A stretch of DNA of 22,010 bases from Bacteroidota bacterium (GCA_023426145.1 JAFABG010000022.1:1-22010); one strand, 5' to 3'. Shown: positions 1-7,364, numbered from the stretch's first letter. Made by a program: numbers and translations. Notes: generated by a model not told the origin, from the letters alone.

Positions 1-2
1 TG

Positions 3-143
3 AACCGTTCGACCTATGAGGTCTTACAAATTCTGAGCATCTCACTGACGGATAAAACACCTTTACAAGATCTGTTCAATAAGACTAATTTCAATGAAGT
101 CAAAGAGCAACTTAATCCCTTTTTTCCAGGATGGTTTGATTAA
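3..143 (+). CDS. IS4-family transposase, C-terminal fragment
   Basis: An open frame enters from the left edge and stops at TAA 141-143, giving 46 residues that start NRSTYEVLQILSISL and end PFFPGWFD. The stretch 'STYEVLQILSISLTDKT' followed by 'LFNKTNF' resembles the C-terminal tail of IS4-type (DUF4372-containing) transposases that I recall from Bacteroides. The catalytic DDE residues would lie outside the window, so activity cannot be judged. Assignment rests on this tail plus the terminal inverted repeat that follows. It could belong to a neighbouring DDE family. Confidence 0.7.
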   Translation, partial: NRSTYEVLQILSISLTDKTPLQDLFNKTNFNEVKEQLNPFFPGWFD

Positions 144-153
144 TTATTAATTC

Positions 154-172
154 GTCCCGATTTTAACGGGAC
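154..172 (+). terminator. Hairpin at the IS right end
   Basis: GTCCCG (154-159) pairs perfectly with CGGGAC (167-172) around a 7-base loop, 11 bases after the transposase stop. It may terminate transposase transcription. The outer arm lies inside the terminal inverted repeat. There is no run of T after it, so termination is only an inference. Confidence 0.45.
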
Positions 173-173
173 A
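159..173 (+). repeat. IS terminal inverted repeat, right end
   Basis: GATTTTAACGGGACA. The reverse complement of 21893-21907 is GATTTTAATGGGACA, identical at 14 of 15 positions. The match may continue loosely outward (AATG at 176-179 and on the other side) but with two mismatches. Confidence 0.7.
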
Positions 174-203
174 CTAATGTGGTTAAATATTTAATTCTTA
201 ATT

Positions 204-221
204 ATGTGACTCTATTCACAT
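204..221 (-). terminator. Weak hairpin after fbaB
   Basis: ATGTGA (204-209) and TCACAT (216-221) form a 6-bp stem with a 6-base loop, 10 bases past the aldolase stop in its direction of transcription. The downstream sequence is AT-rich without a clean T run. It is a weak candidate terminator for gpmA-fbaB. Confidence 0.35.
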
Positions 222-231
222 ACTATCTTCA

Positions 232-1284
232 TCAAGCAATAGTGATCGCAGGATCAAGATAAACATCTTGAATAGCATTTAATAATTCGACACCTTTGTT
301 CATTGATTTTTGAAATGCTTTACGCCCACTAATCAATCCCATGCCACCAGCACGTTTATTTACCACCGCCGTAATAACAGCCTCACGTAAATCAGAAGTA
401 CCATGAGACTCTCCACCGGAATTAATCAACCCCACGCGTCCCATGTAGCCATTAGCTACTTGATAGCGGCAAAGATCTATAGGATGTTCAGAAGCCAAAT
501 TTTGATACATACGTTCGTCTGTTTTTCCAAATCCAATGGCCTTAAACCCTCCATTATTAACAGGTAGCTTTTGTTTCACTATATCGGCTTTAATGGTTAC
601 TCCTAACCGATTCGCTTGCCCAGTTAAGTCAGCAGAAGCATGATAATCAACACCTTCATGCTTAAAATCACTATTTCGCAAATAACACCACAAAATAGTA
701 ACCATTCCTAATTCATGAGCATACTCAAAAGCCTCAGCAATCTCAACTAACTGTCGCCTACTCTGCTCAGAACCAAAATAAATAGTAGCCCCTACAGCTA
801 CAGCACCCATATTCCAAGCCTCCTTCACTGTACCAAAGAGAACCTGGTCATAGGAATTCGGATAAGTCAATAGCTCATTATGATTCAACTTCACAACAAA
901 CGGTATTTTGTGAGCATATTTACGAGCTACTGATCCTAAAATACCAAAAGTAGAAGCTACAGCATTACAACCACCTTCTATAGCAAGTTTAACAATATTC
1001 TCTGGATCAAAATAAATGGGATTCGGAGCGAAAGAAGCACCGGCTGTATGTTCTATATCCTGATCAACAGGAAGAATAGATACATACCCTGTATTCGCTA
1101 AACGCCCATGACCTAAGAGAGTCTGAAGACTGTTCAAAACTTGTGTGTTTCGGTCTGAATCAACCCAAATTCTATCTATTGTATCAGAAGAAGGTACATA
1201 GATTAAAGACTTATCTATTGTCTTACATACATGATCCAAATAATAACTGGTTTTATCACCTAATAAATCTACAATTTTACCCAT
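232..1284 (-). CDS. fbaB: Class I fructose-bisphosphate aldolase
   Basis: Cytosolic enzyme that reversibly splits fructose 1,6-bisphosphate into dihydroxyacetone phosphate and glyceraldehyde 3-phosphate. It belongs to the DhnA/FbaB group, which uses a Schiff-base lysine and no metal. The 350-residue length is usual for this group. The barrel is seen in PFVVKLNHNE (128-137), AVAVGATIYFG (161-171), VTILWCYLRN (195-204) and the probable Schiff-base strand VTIKADIVKQ (229-238), where Lys232 is my candidate for the catalytic lysine. The phosphate-binding loop looks like INSGGES (287-293), followed by GGMGLISGRKA (313-323). The gene lies 47 bases after gpmA in the same direction with no terminator between them, so the two glycolytic genes are probably co-transcribed. 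A class II enzyme may be encoded elsewhere. The family call is secure. Confidence 0.93.
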   Translation of the reverse strand: MGKIVDLLGDKTSYYLDHVCKTIDKSLIYVPSSDTIDRIWVDSDRNTQVLNSLQTLLGHGRLANTGYVSILPVDQDIEHTAGASFAPNPIYFDPENIVKLAIEGGCNAVASTFGILGSVARKYAHKIPFVVKLNHNELLTYPNSYDQVLFGTVKEAWNMGAVAVGATIYFGSEQSRRQLVEIAEAFEYAHELGMVTILWCYLRNSDFKHEGVDYHASADLTGQANRLGVTIKADIVKQKLPVNNGGFKAIGFGKTDERMYQNLASEHPIDLCRYQVANGYMGRVGLINSGGESHGTSDLREAVITAVVNKRAGGMGLISGRKAFQKSMNKGVELLNAIQDVYLDPAITIA

Positions 1285-1331
1285 AATTCATCATATTTAA
1301 CGTTACACAATAGGAAAACAAGCTACGCCTG

Positions 1332-2081
1332 CTAGTCCTTTTTCTTTCCTTGATTTGCTACTGCTTCCATTAACTTACGTATCTCTTCTGGATTACCTAA
1401 GAAATAATCGCTAGCCACATTCATATGCTCATCGAACTCAAAAACATAAGGAACAGCAGTAGGAAGGTTTAATTGAATAATATCTTCGTCAGAAATATGT
1501 TTCAAGTGTTTTATAATACCACGAAGGCTATTACCGTGAGCTACAACCAATAAAGAATTAACATCATTTAAAGCTGGAAAAATATCAGATTCCCAGAATG
1601 GCATAATACGATCAATAGTATCTTTTAAAGATTCAGTACGAGGCAATTCATTATCAGTTAATTCATGATAGCGATAATCAAAACTCGGATTTCTTAAGTC
1701 TTTCTCAGTAAGAGGTAGAGGAGCAATATCATAACTTCTGCGCCAAGTCAGAACCTGTTTCTCACCGTATTTATCAGCAGTTTCAGCTTTATTCAATCCT
1801 TGCAAAGCACCATAGTGCTTCTCATTCAGCCGCCAATTCTTTTCTACTGGAATCCAGTCAAGATTCATCTTATCAAGCACACAATTCAATGTTTTTACAG
1901 CTCTTTTTAGATAAGAAGTGTACGCTTTATCAAAGTTAAAACCATATTCCTTCAAAGTTGCTCCGGCTTTCTCTGCCTCTGCAACCCCTTTTTCTGTCAA
2001 ATCAACGTCGGTCCATCCTGTAAATCGGTTTTCTTTATTCCATGCGCTCTCCCCATGGCGGAGTAATACTATTTTTTTCAT
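1332..2081 (-). CDS. gpmA: 2,3-bisphosphoglycerate-dependent phosphoglycerate mutase
   Basis: Interconverts 3- and 2-phosphoglycerate in glycolysis and gluconeogenesis through a phosphohistidine intermediate. With the start at 2081 the protein has 249 residues, the usual dPGM length. It opens MKKIVLLRHGESAWN, with the phosphorylated His9 in the RHGE motif. Glu87 (NEKHYG) and His182 (AHGNSLRG) complete the active site, and TGWTDVDLTEKG (21-32) is conserved. The frame stays open to an upstream ATG at 2129. I chose 2081 because a good Shine-Dalgarno (AGGAGA, 2091-2096 on the minus strand) precedes it and family members begin with MKK. A possible -7 box at 2132-2139 would also leave the longer start almost at the transcription start. 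It lies just upstream of fbaB in the same direction. Confidence 0.95.
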   Translation of the reverse strand: MKKIVLLRHGESAWNKENRFTGWTDVDLTEKGVAEAEKAGATLKEYGFNFDKAYTSYLKRAVKTLNCVLDKMNLDWIPVEKNWRLNEKHYGALQGLNKAETADKYGEKQVLTWRRSYDIAPLPLTEKDLRNPSFDYRYHELTDNELPRTESLKDTIDRIMPFWESDIFPALNDVNSLLVVAHGNSLRGIIKHLKHISDEDIIQLNLPTAVPYVFEFDEHMNVASDYFLGNPEEIRKLMEAVANQGKKKD

Positions 2082-2131
2082 ATCTAATAATCTCCTTTTA
2101 AATTGTTTTCTATAAAACGGTTTACCCACTC

Positions 2132-2139
2132 ACAAAGTT
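2132..2139 (-). promoter_or_regulatory. Possible -7 box for gpmA-fbaB
   Basis: The minus strand reads GAACTTTG, one base away from TAnnTTTG, 50 bases upstream of the chosen gpmA start. I see no -33 TTG at the right spacing, so this is tentative. Confidence 0.3.
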
Positions 2140-2337
2140 CAATCAACAATTAAGAGATCTTAAAATCAAGCTATATTTATTCGTCTGAAAAAAAAATAAA
2201 GAGATGAATCGAGCACACATATAAAACATTAGGAATCTTTATACAGGATCTATAAGTAACTCTAAATATTTGATAATTGGTCCAACACAAGGGGTGGAGA
2301 TTTTTTCGTGGAATTTATATAGTCAAATACACAGAAG

Positions 2338-2372
2338 AAAGTCGATCTTTAAAATAATTATAGATCGACTTT
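2338..2372 (-). terminator. 11-bp perfect hairpin
   Basis: AAAGTCGATCT (2338-2348) pairs with AGATCGACTTT (2362-2372) around a 13-base AT-rich loop. On the minus strand the stem is followed by a T-rich stretch (TTTCTTCT). It lies 94 bases past the ATPase stop codon and 27 bases past the stop of the barrel-like remnant, so it could terminate the ATPase transcript. It may originally have served the lost gene. Confidence 0.6.
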
Positions 2373-2398
2373 ATGGGACTAATGGCATTGAACCAGAA

Positions 2399-2458
2399 TT
2401 AGAAACCGGCTTTAAATACTAAAATCAGCTTCCCATAACTATGAAACAAGAATGAAAA
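2399..2458 (-). pseudogene. Possible outer-membrane barrel C-terminus remnant
   Basis: The minus strand encodes FSFLFHSYGKLILVFKAGF and then TAA (2399-2401). Alternating hydrophobic residues ending in KAGF-stop look like the last strand of a Bacteroidetes outer-membrane beta-barrel protein. A hairpin lies just beyond. The frame runs back into the upstream ATPase gene in a different phase and has no start of its own. If real, it is the tail of a deleted gene. Chance cannot be excluded in so short a stretch. Confidence 0.35.
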
Positions 2459-2465
2459 CTCCTTA

Positions 2466-3917
2466 TTAATTTCTTTTTAAGAAAAGACGATTTGTGATAT
2501 TATCGGGCAATTCTGATTCATAATGAGTTACCATAATCATTGTTTTATCCTTTCGTTGGCAAAATGCCTCAATAATCTTTTTAACACGCCGACGATTATA
2601 AGTATCTAAACCATGAAGAGGTTCATCAAGAATTAATAATTCGGGATCTTTAACAAATGCTCGAGCTAACAAAACTAATCGTTGCTCTCCACTTGACACC
2701 TGTAGAAAAGGTTTATCTTTCAAATCCGCTATTCCGAATATATCCATCCACCACTCACAAATAGCCAACTGTTCGGGACGAGGTCGTCTATAAAGTCCTA
2801 TGCTATCATGCAAACCACTGGCAACAATTTCAATAGTCGGTAAATTCTTTAGATAAGCTCGATGCATTTCAGGGCTAACATAACCAATATGCTTTTTAAT
2901 CTCCCAAATACTCTCCCCTGTACCTCTTTTACGCCCAAAAAGTCTAATATCACACGCATACGATTGAGGATTATCTGCACATACAAGGCTTAACAACGTT
3001 GATTTACCGGCCCCATTCTCACCACTCAAAGCCCATTTTTCTCCACGATGTATGGTCCAATCTAACTCTTTCAAGATAGTTCGGTCATCATACCGAATAC
3101 TTACTTTATTCAGTTTTACAACCTCATCCGAATTAAAAATATTATCGGCATAAGACAAATCGATAATCCTTTGTTGAAGGCTAGTAAAAGAGAACACTTC
3201 ATCTTTTGATTGAAAAGCTTTTATATATTCCTCACGTGTTACTTTAGGATGAACTGACATCTCACTAACAGGAATCACATGGGTTATGAAAGAAGGAATA
3301 TCATCCAACATGGAAAGAACAAGAATTATCTGCACAGAAGATACCTTTGTGAGGTGATCAAGTAAACCAAAAAGTTGTTCACGAGTTGATGCATCTAATC
3401 CGATAAAAGGATTATCCATTATTAAAACTCGAGGAGCTGTCAGTAAGGTCTTCGTTAGTTGAAATTTCCGCAGTTCCCCACTAGATAGAAGAATTATCTT
3501 TTTATTAAGCATCGGTTCAATACGGAAAAGAGCAAATAGCTCTTGTTTCAATTGTTCGTCCTTAATATCTCCAAACATGTCACGTACATCGGGGGTTTCA
3601 TCCTGATCATGAGCATTCCATCGCTGCTGATAGTAATAGTTTGCATCAGCAGCGCCATAGGTATCTCGAAAGGCAATATATTTCACATTATCATATACAG
3701 TTTGAGTAGCCGAATGAGCGAATTTATAATCTAAACATCCTTCACGCAAAGGATATTTACCTATTAGCGTATCAATGAATAAACTCTTTCCGCCTCCGTT
3801 AGGTCCTACAATAGCAATGTGTTCATCAGTTCCGAAGGTTGCTGTAATGGGGGCAGCTAAACGAACAAGCGGGTTGCGTGCTACGCCACCCGCTATGTAA
3901 AATGTATAATTACTCAT
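2466..3917 (-). CDS. ModF-like tandem ABC ATPase
   Basis: Soluble protein of 483 residues with two ABC nucleotide-binding domains and no membrane segment or signal peptide. Domain 1 has Walker A GPNGGGKS (38-45), signature LSSGE (144-148) and Walker B LIMDN (165-169). Domain 2 has Walker A GENGAGKST (299-307), signature VSSGE (407-411) and Walker B LLILDEP (427-433). The block from about 316 to 350 (NPQSYACDIRLFGRKRG, IWEIKKHIGYVS) closely matches E. coli ModF as I remember it. E. coli ModF is encoded beside the molybdate transporter. Here no modABC gene adjoins, so the substrate or role is unknown. In domain 1 the usual catalytic glutamate after Walker B is Asn169, so that site may bind but hardly hydrolyse ATP. 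It is monocistronic, with its own promoter. Confidence 0.85.
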   Translation of the reverse strand: MSNYTFYIAGGVARNPLVRLAAPITATFGTDEHIAIVGPNGGGKSLFIDTLIGKYPLREGCLDYKFAHSATQTVYDNVKYIAFRDTYGAADANYYYQQRWNAHDQDETPDVRDMFGDIKDEQLKQELFALFRIEPMLNKKIILLSSGELRKFQLTKTLLTAPRVLIMDNPFIGLDASTREQLFGLLDHLTKVSSVQIILVLSMLDDIPSFITHVIPVSEMSVHPKVTREEYIKAFQSKDEVFSFTSLQQRIIDLSYADNIFNSDEVVKLNKVSIRYDDRTILKELDWTIHRGEKWALSGENGAGKSTLLSLVCADNPQSYACDIRLFGRKRGTGESIWEIKKHIGYVSPEMHRAYLKNLPTIEIVASGLHDSIGLYRRPRPEQLAICEWWMDIFGIADLKDKPFLQVSSGEQRLVLLARAFVKDPELLILDEPLHGLDTYNRRRVKKIIEAFCQRKDKTMIMVTHYESELPDNITNRLFLKRN

Positions 3918-3945
3918 TATTTATAGTCTATTTGATTATAATGTG

Positions 3946-3953
3946 CAAAGTTA
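3946..3953 (-). promoter_or_regulatory. -7 promoter box for the ModF-like gene
   Basis: The minus strand reads TAACTTTG followed by CA, a perfect TAnnTTTG element, ending 28 bases before the ATG. A TTG at 3976-3978 could be the -33 element, with a slightly long 22-base spacer. Confidence 0.7.
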
Positions 3954-4010
3954 ACAACTTTACCACAAAATGAGCCAATAATCAAGCAATATATACGATA
4001 ATAGAAGCTT

Positions 4011-6017
4011 TTACTTATACATAATCAAAGCTGATTGACTTGGAATTACTATTTCGGGACCATATATAAAACCTAAGCCACGCAGGTCAATCATGCCATC
4101 CTTACACACTACTGTATATTTACCTGCGGGTATAGTCAATTTCGCAGTTGTCTGCCGAGCATTAAATACAACTATAATATCTTCCCACACATCTCCATTA
4201 GCATGATCTTTCAAGCAAAAAGCGACTAAATTGCTCCCTTCAACTGGAAGAAACTCGAGATGTTTTCTTACCAAATCGGCCTCTCCCATCCGAAAAGCAG
4301 GATGAGCTTTTCTTAATTCAATTAAGCTCTTATAGTATACAAAAAGATCGTTATGAGTAGTCTTCAACCTCCAATCAATAGCATTGACACTATCGGGACT
4401 TTTATAACTATTATCTACTCCTTGCTTATCTCTCATCATTTCTTCACCAGCATAAATAAAAGGAATGCCCTGTGACGTAAAAACAACTGTTTGTGCTAGT
4501 TTATCCAAGCGTTTTAGTCCTTCAATAGACAATTCTGGCATACTCGCTTTCAACCTATCAACTAGACATAATCCATCATGACATGAAACATAGCTAATCA
4601 TCTGTATTGGCTGTTTTGCCCAAGCTTTCTTAGAATAATTCACTGAATCGGAATGTACTTGTGGATGAGGAATAGCTCCAACAATACCAAATTTCACGCT
4701 CATTTCTTCCCCAGAAATTCCAGCAAGAAAAGCCCCTTTTCTAGAATTACTTACAGGGCCACAAAGCCCATCACGTAGTTCATCAGAAAAGACAGCGACT
4801 CCAGGTATTTTTGCAATATTGCTTTTCAAAGCTAAAGAATCAGTAGAATATTGAGGAGTATCAGCAGCCCATCCTTCCCCATAAATACAAATCGAAGAAT
4901 CAATCTTATTTACTGCTTTACGAATCTCATTCATCGTTTCTACATCATGAATTCCCATTAAATCAAATCGAAAACCATCAATGTGATATTCCTCAATCCA
5001 ATACAGGACAGATTCAATCATAAATTTACGCATCATTGGGCGTTCACTTGCCGTTTCATTTCCACAACCTGAAGCATTCGCTAAAGAATTATCAGCTTTA
5101 TGACGATAGAAATAGCCAGGAGCTGTGCGTTCAAAATTACTTTCACGTGTATTAAATGTGTGATTGTAAACCACATCTAGAACGACTCTAATACCAGCTT
5201 TATGTAAAGCAAGCACCATCAGTTTAAACTCTTTGATTCTAGAAATTGGATTGTAAGGATCAGTAGAATAAGAACCTTCCGGAACATTATAATTTTGCGG
5301 ATCATATCCCCAGTTATAAAGATTCTTATCTAATTTAGTTTCATCTATAGAAGCGAAATCAAAAGAGGGAAGCAGATGCACATGCGTAACCCCTAATTCT
5401 GTTAAATGGTCAATCCCAGTCAACAAATGATCTGAGTTTTTGGTTCCTGGTTCTGTTAATGCAAGAAATTTCCCTTTATGTTGAATTCCCGAAGTAGAAT
5501 CAGCACTGAAATCGCGATGATGCATTTCATAAATTATCATATCCTCCGGCGCTCTCAACGAAGGACGAGTATCTTTATCCCATCCTGCAGGATTTGTATC
5601 CTTCCAGTCTATAATAGCGGCTCTTTTTCCATTCACGCCAACAGCACGAGCATAAATTCCAGGAGTATCACCCTGCCATTGATCGTTGATCTTGACATTA
5701 AATGTATAGAATTTGCCTTTAAGATCTTTTTCCACAGCTGCAGACCAAACGCCCTCATCATTAGGCTCCATCTTAACTGTTTCATAAGCATGCCCTCCCT
5801 CACCTGCATCATACAACATTAATCGGACTTCATCAGCTGTTGGCGCCCAAAGCGCAAAATGAGAAATTCTAGGCGTATACTCCATTTCGATTAAACTTCC
5901 CGAACGTACAGGATATGAGTCATAAGACACATATTCTTTCTTAGAGGTAGAGCAACTCATTGCCATAACCATAATAGCTACCCCTATTATCGCTAAATAG
6001 TTAGTTCTCATTATCAT
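4011..6017 (-). CDS. pulA: Type I pullulanase, lipoprotein (GH13)
   Basis: Debranching enzyme that hydrolyses alpha-1,6 links in pullulan, glycogen or starch fragments. The 668-residue protein starts with a lipoprotein signal ending MVMAMSC (lipid anchor Cys22). A CBM48-like domain follows (about 48-135), then the GH13 barrel. The type I pullulanase motif YNWGYDP is at 234-240. GH13 regions are DVVYNH (281-286), GFRFD with nucleophile Asp352, YGEGW with acid/base Glu381, and SCHDG (478-482). All catalytic residues are present. The residues after Cys22 are STSKKEY, without the acidic cluster that sends Bacteroides lipoproteins to the cell surface, so I infer a periplasm-facing enzyme. Methionine 3 is an alternative start. 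It lies 83 bases after ruvC in the same direction, with no separate promoter seen. Confidence 0.93.
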   Translation of the reverse strand: MIMRTNYLAIIGVAIMVMAMSCSTSKKEYVSYDSYPVRSGSLIEMEYTPRISHFALWAPTADEVRLMLYDAGEGGHAYETVKMEPNDEGVWSAAVEKDLKGKFYTFNVKINDQWQGDTPGIYARAVGVNGKRAAIIDWKDTNPAGWDKDTRPSLRAPEDMIIYEMHHRDFSADSTSGIQHKGKFLALTEPGTKNSDHLLTGIDHLTELGVTHVHLLPSFDFASIDETKLDKNLYNWGYDPQNYNVPEGSYSTDPYNPISRIKEFKLMVLALHKAGIRVVLDVVYNHTFNTRESNFERTAPGYFYRHKADNSLANASGCGNETASERPMMRKFMIESVLYWIEEYHIDGFRFDLMGIHDVETMNEIRKAVNKIDSSICIYGEGWAADTPQYSTDSLALKSNIAKIPGVAVFSDELRDGLCGPVSNSRKGAFLAGISGEEMSVKFGIVGAIPHPQVHSDSVNYSKKAWAKQPIQMISYVSCHDGLCLVDRLKASMPELSIEGLKRLDKLAQTVVFTSQGIPFIYAGEEMMRDKQGVDNSYKSPDSVNAIDWRLKTTHNDLFVYYKSLIELRKAHPAFRMGEADLVRKHLEFLPVEGSNLVAFCLKDHANGDVWEDIIVVFNARQTTAKLTIPAGKYTVVCKDGMIDLRGLGFIYGPEIVIPSQSALIMYK

Positions 6018-6100
6018 ATAAATATTCCCCTACTCTTACATTTAGTAGCTATCTTATAACTAACACGCGTAATCTATTCCTACGAATAATAATCATAAAT

Positions 6101-6667
6101 TTAACGAATCTTATCGGGATTTTTCGCTATAAAATCTTTCCAACCACTATAACCTTTTTCTATTGCAGGACGTCCCATTTGAAGAAAATGACAATATGCA
6201 GCTGCTAATCCATCAGTAGCATCCATAAAAACAGGCATATCCTCTTTAGCAAAGTGAAGTATGCGCTGTAACATATCAGCCACTTGCTCTTTGGAAGCTT
6301 GTCCATTACCAGTAATAGCCATTTTTATCTTCAAAGGAGCATACTCAGTTATAGGAATATCTCTACTCAATGCAACTGCCATTGCAACTCCTTGCGCACG
6401 TCCCAATTTCAGCATAGACTGAACATTCTTACCAAAAAAAGGTGCTTCAATGGCTAATTCATCAGGTAAATAACTTTCTATAATACTCAATACGCGTTCA
6501 TGGATATGACGTAACTTCAAATAGTGATTAGCAAATTTACGCAGATCAATAATTCCCATTGCAATCATCTCAGGCTTTGTTCCTTTAATACGTAACACAC
6601 CATATCCCATGATCGTCGTACCAGGGTCAATTCCCAAAATAATTTTCTCTTTTACCGGTTGAATCAC
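6101..6667 (-). CDS. ruvC: Holliday junction resolvase RuvC
   Basis: Endonuclease that cuts four-way DNA junctions at the end of homologous recombination, working with RuvAB. Its 188 residues are normal length. The four acidic metal ligands are visible: Asp14 in GIDPGT, Glu74 in LAIEAPF, and Asp149/Asp152 in MDATDGLAAAYCH. The basic helix region KMAITGNGQASKEQV (115-129) is also typical. The start ATG overlaps the stop of the DUF4286 gene by four bases (ATGA), implying translational coupling. RuvA and RuvB are not in the window. Confidence 0.97.
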   Translation of the reverse strand: MIQPVKEKIILGIDPGTTIMGYGVLRIKGTKPEMIAMGIIDLRKFANHYLKLRHIHERVLSIIESYLPDELAIEAPFFGKNVQSMLKLGRAQGVAMAVALSRDIPITEYAPLKIKMAITGNGQASKEQVADMLQRILHFAKEDMPVFMDATDGLAAAYCHFLQMGRPAIEKGYSGWKDFIAKNPDKIR

Positions 6668-6966
6668 TCTACTATCTCCATCAATGTGGGAAAGCCAATC
6701 ACCTTCTCTTTAAATATTTGCATTAATTCATCATTTAAGCGCACTCCCTGTTCCATATGCCACCGATGCAAAACCCCACTATTCTCTACCTCCCATTGTA
6801 AAGAATAAGAACTTCCTTCGTCGCGATGACTAAGAATGCGGCAAATCCTCGGAGATGTTAGTGCACCATGCTTTTGTACTTCAGGAATATAATTTTCTTT
6901 TATCCAAATCAAAAAATTATCATGGACAGTATCATCCACTTGAAAGGTTGTATTATAAATCAACAT
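6664..6966 (-). CDS. DUF4286 family protein
   Basis: Small cytosolic protein of 100 residues, recognised as a DUF4286-type protein of Bacteroidetes by its opening MLIYNTTFQVDD, the central SYSLQWEVE and the C-terminal FPTLMEIVE. The sequence suggests a compact alpha/beta ferredoxin-like fold with no signal peptide or membrane segment. The function is unknown to me. It is the first gene of a leftward unit, overlaps ruvC by four bases, and has a good promoter upstream (7001-7030). The coupling to ruvC is the only functional hint. Confidence 0.8.
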   Translation of the reverse strand: MLIYNTTFQVDDTVHDNFLIWIKENYIPEVQKHGALTSPRICRILSHRDEGSSYSLQWEVENSGVLHRWHMEQGVRLNDELMQIFKEKVIGFPTLMEIVE

Positions 6967-7000
6967 ATCTTCTCTCCTTAATTCTATTTTATTATTTCCG

Positions 7001-7030
7001 CAAACATAGCAATTATTTCAGAATATTCAA
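7001..7030 (-). promoter_or_regulatory. Promoter for DUF4286-ruvC
   Basis: The minus strand carries TTG (7028-7030), a 19-base spacer, and TATGTTTG (7001-7008), a textbook Bacteroides -33/-7 arrangement. The -7 box ends 34 bases before the DUF4286 start codon. Confidence 0.75.
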
Positions 7031-7031
7031 T

Positions 7032-7039
7032 TATATTTG
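7032..7039 (+). promoter_or_regulatory. -7 promoter box for tRNA-Ala
   Basis: TATATTTG fits TAnnTTTG and ends 49 bases before the tRNA. No TTG is seen at the -33 position. The box abuts the -33 element of the opposite-strand promoter, so the two promoters overlap. Confidence 0.55.
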
Positions 7040-7088
7040 CCTCAACAATATTAGTTCGTTTAGAAACGTTATCAGTTGAACTTACAAA

Positions 7089-7162
7089 GGGGCGTTAGCT
7101 CATCTGGCTAGAGTGCGACACTGGCAGTGTCGAGGTGATCGGTTCGAGTCCGATACGCTCCA
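7089..7162 (+). tRNA. tRNA-Ala (anticodon GGC)
   Basis: A complete cloverleaf of 74 bases can be folded. The acceptor stem is GGGGCGT/ACGCTCC, the D arm GCTC/GAGT, the anticodon stem CGACA/TGTCG with loop CTGGCAG, and the T arm ATCGG-TTCGAGT-CCGAT. Anticodon GGC reads GCC and GCU alanine codons. The acceptor stem has the G3-U70 wobble pair (G7091 with T7159), the main identity element for alanyl-tRNA synthetase, which supports the assignment. The discriminator base is A, and the 3' CCA is not encoded. Confidence 0.97.
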
Positions 7163-7169
7163 CATATTA

Positions 7170-7203
7170 GTGGAAAATCGTACGATAATCAACATTTTTC
7201 CAC
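7170..7203 (+). terminator. Hairpin after tRNA-Ala
   Basis: GTGGAAAA (7170-7177) pairs with TTTTCCAC (7196-7203) around an 18-base loop, eight bases past the tRNA. The 3' arm is T-rich. It is a plausible but modest terminator. Confidence 0.45.
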
Positions 7204-7356
7204 CTTTCTTCGATATTCAATTTATCTTTTTTTCTCTCTAATCCGTAGATTTCTTAGTATAAATCTAGTGCCTTACATAAATAAAATGTTATCCTACTTT
7301 CAATCCCTGCCTACAAACAAAGATACGAATTATTTCGATGGTTCATGATAAAATTA

Positions 7357-7364
7357 TATCTTTG
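7357..7364 (+). promoter_or_regulatory. -7 promoter box for pheS
   Basis: TATCTTTG followed by CA fits the Bacteroides -7 consensus and ends 42 bases before the pheS ATG. The -33 region has only TTTCG (7333-7337), not a clear TTG. Confidence 0.7.

Larger units (their letters stand above)
1..173 (+). mobile_element. 3' end of an IS4-type insertion sequence
   Basis: This is the downstream end of an insertion sequence whose body lies left of the window. It holds the last 46 codons of a transposase, then a short non-coding tail with a GTCCCG/CGGGAC hairpin. It closes with a terminal inverted repeat at 159-173 that matches, in reverse complement and with one mismatch, the sequence at 21893-21907. 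The exact outer boundary is uncertain by a few bases because no target duplication can be compared. The element ends about 60 bases after the aldolase stop codon, so it interrupts no gene here. Confidence 0.75.
2082..2465. other. 384-base intergenic region, mostly empty
   Basis: It holds the gpmA leader and weak promoter (2082-2139), AT-rich sequence without a convincing reading frame (about 2140-2337), a strong hairpin (2338-2372), and a barrel-protein C-terminus-like stretch (2399-2458). No RNA gene or further repeat was recognised. Confidence 0.6.

Noticed and set aside
2082..2129. Longer gpmA start (MGKPFYRKQF...)
   Set aside because: The extension is not family-like, a good Shine-Dalgarno precedes the internal MKKIVLLRHGE start, and a possible -7 box lies right at the upstream ATG.
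3543..3734. Small plus-strand frame within the ModF-like gene
   Set aside because: It is antisense to a conserved ATP-binding domain, with no promoter or ribosome site.
7318..7325. TATCTTTG box on the minus strand upstream of pheS
   Set aside because: It has no leftward gene to serve before the tRNA, no TTG at -33, and is followed by TT rather than the GC seen in the other boxes. It could only make an antisense transcript.
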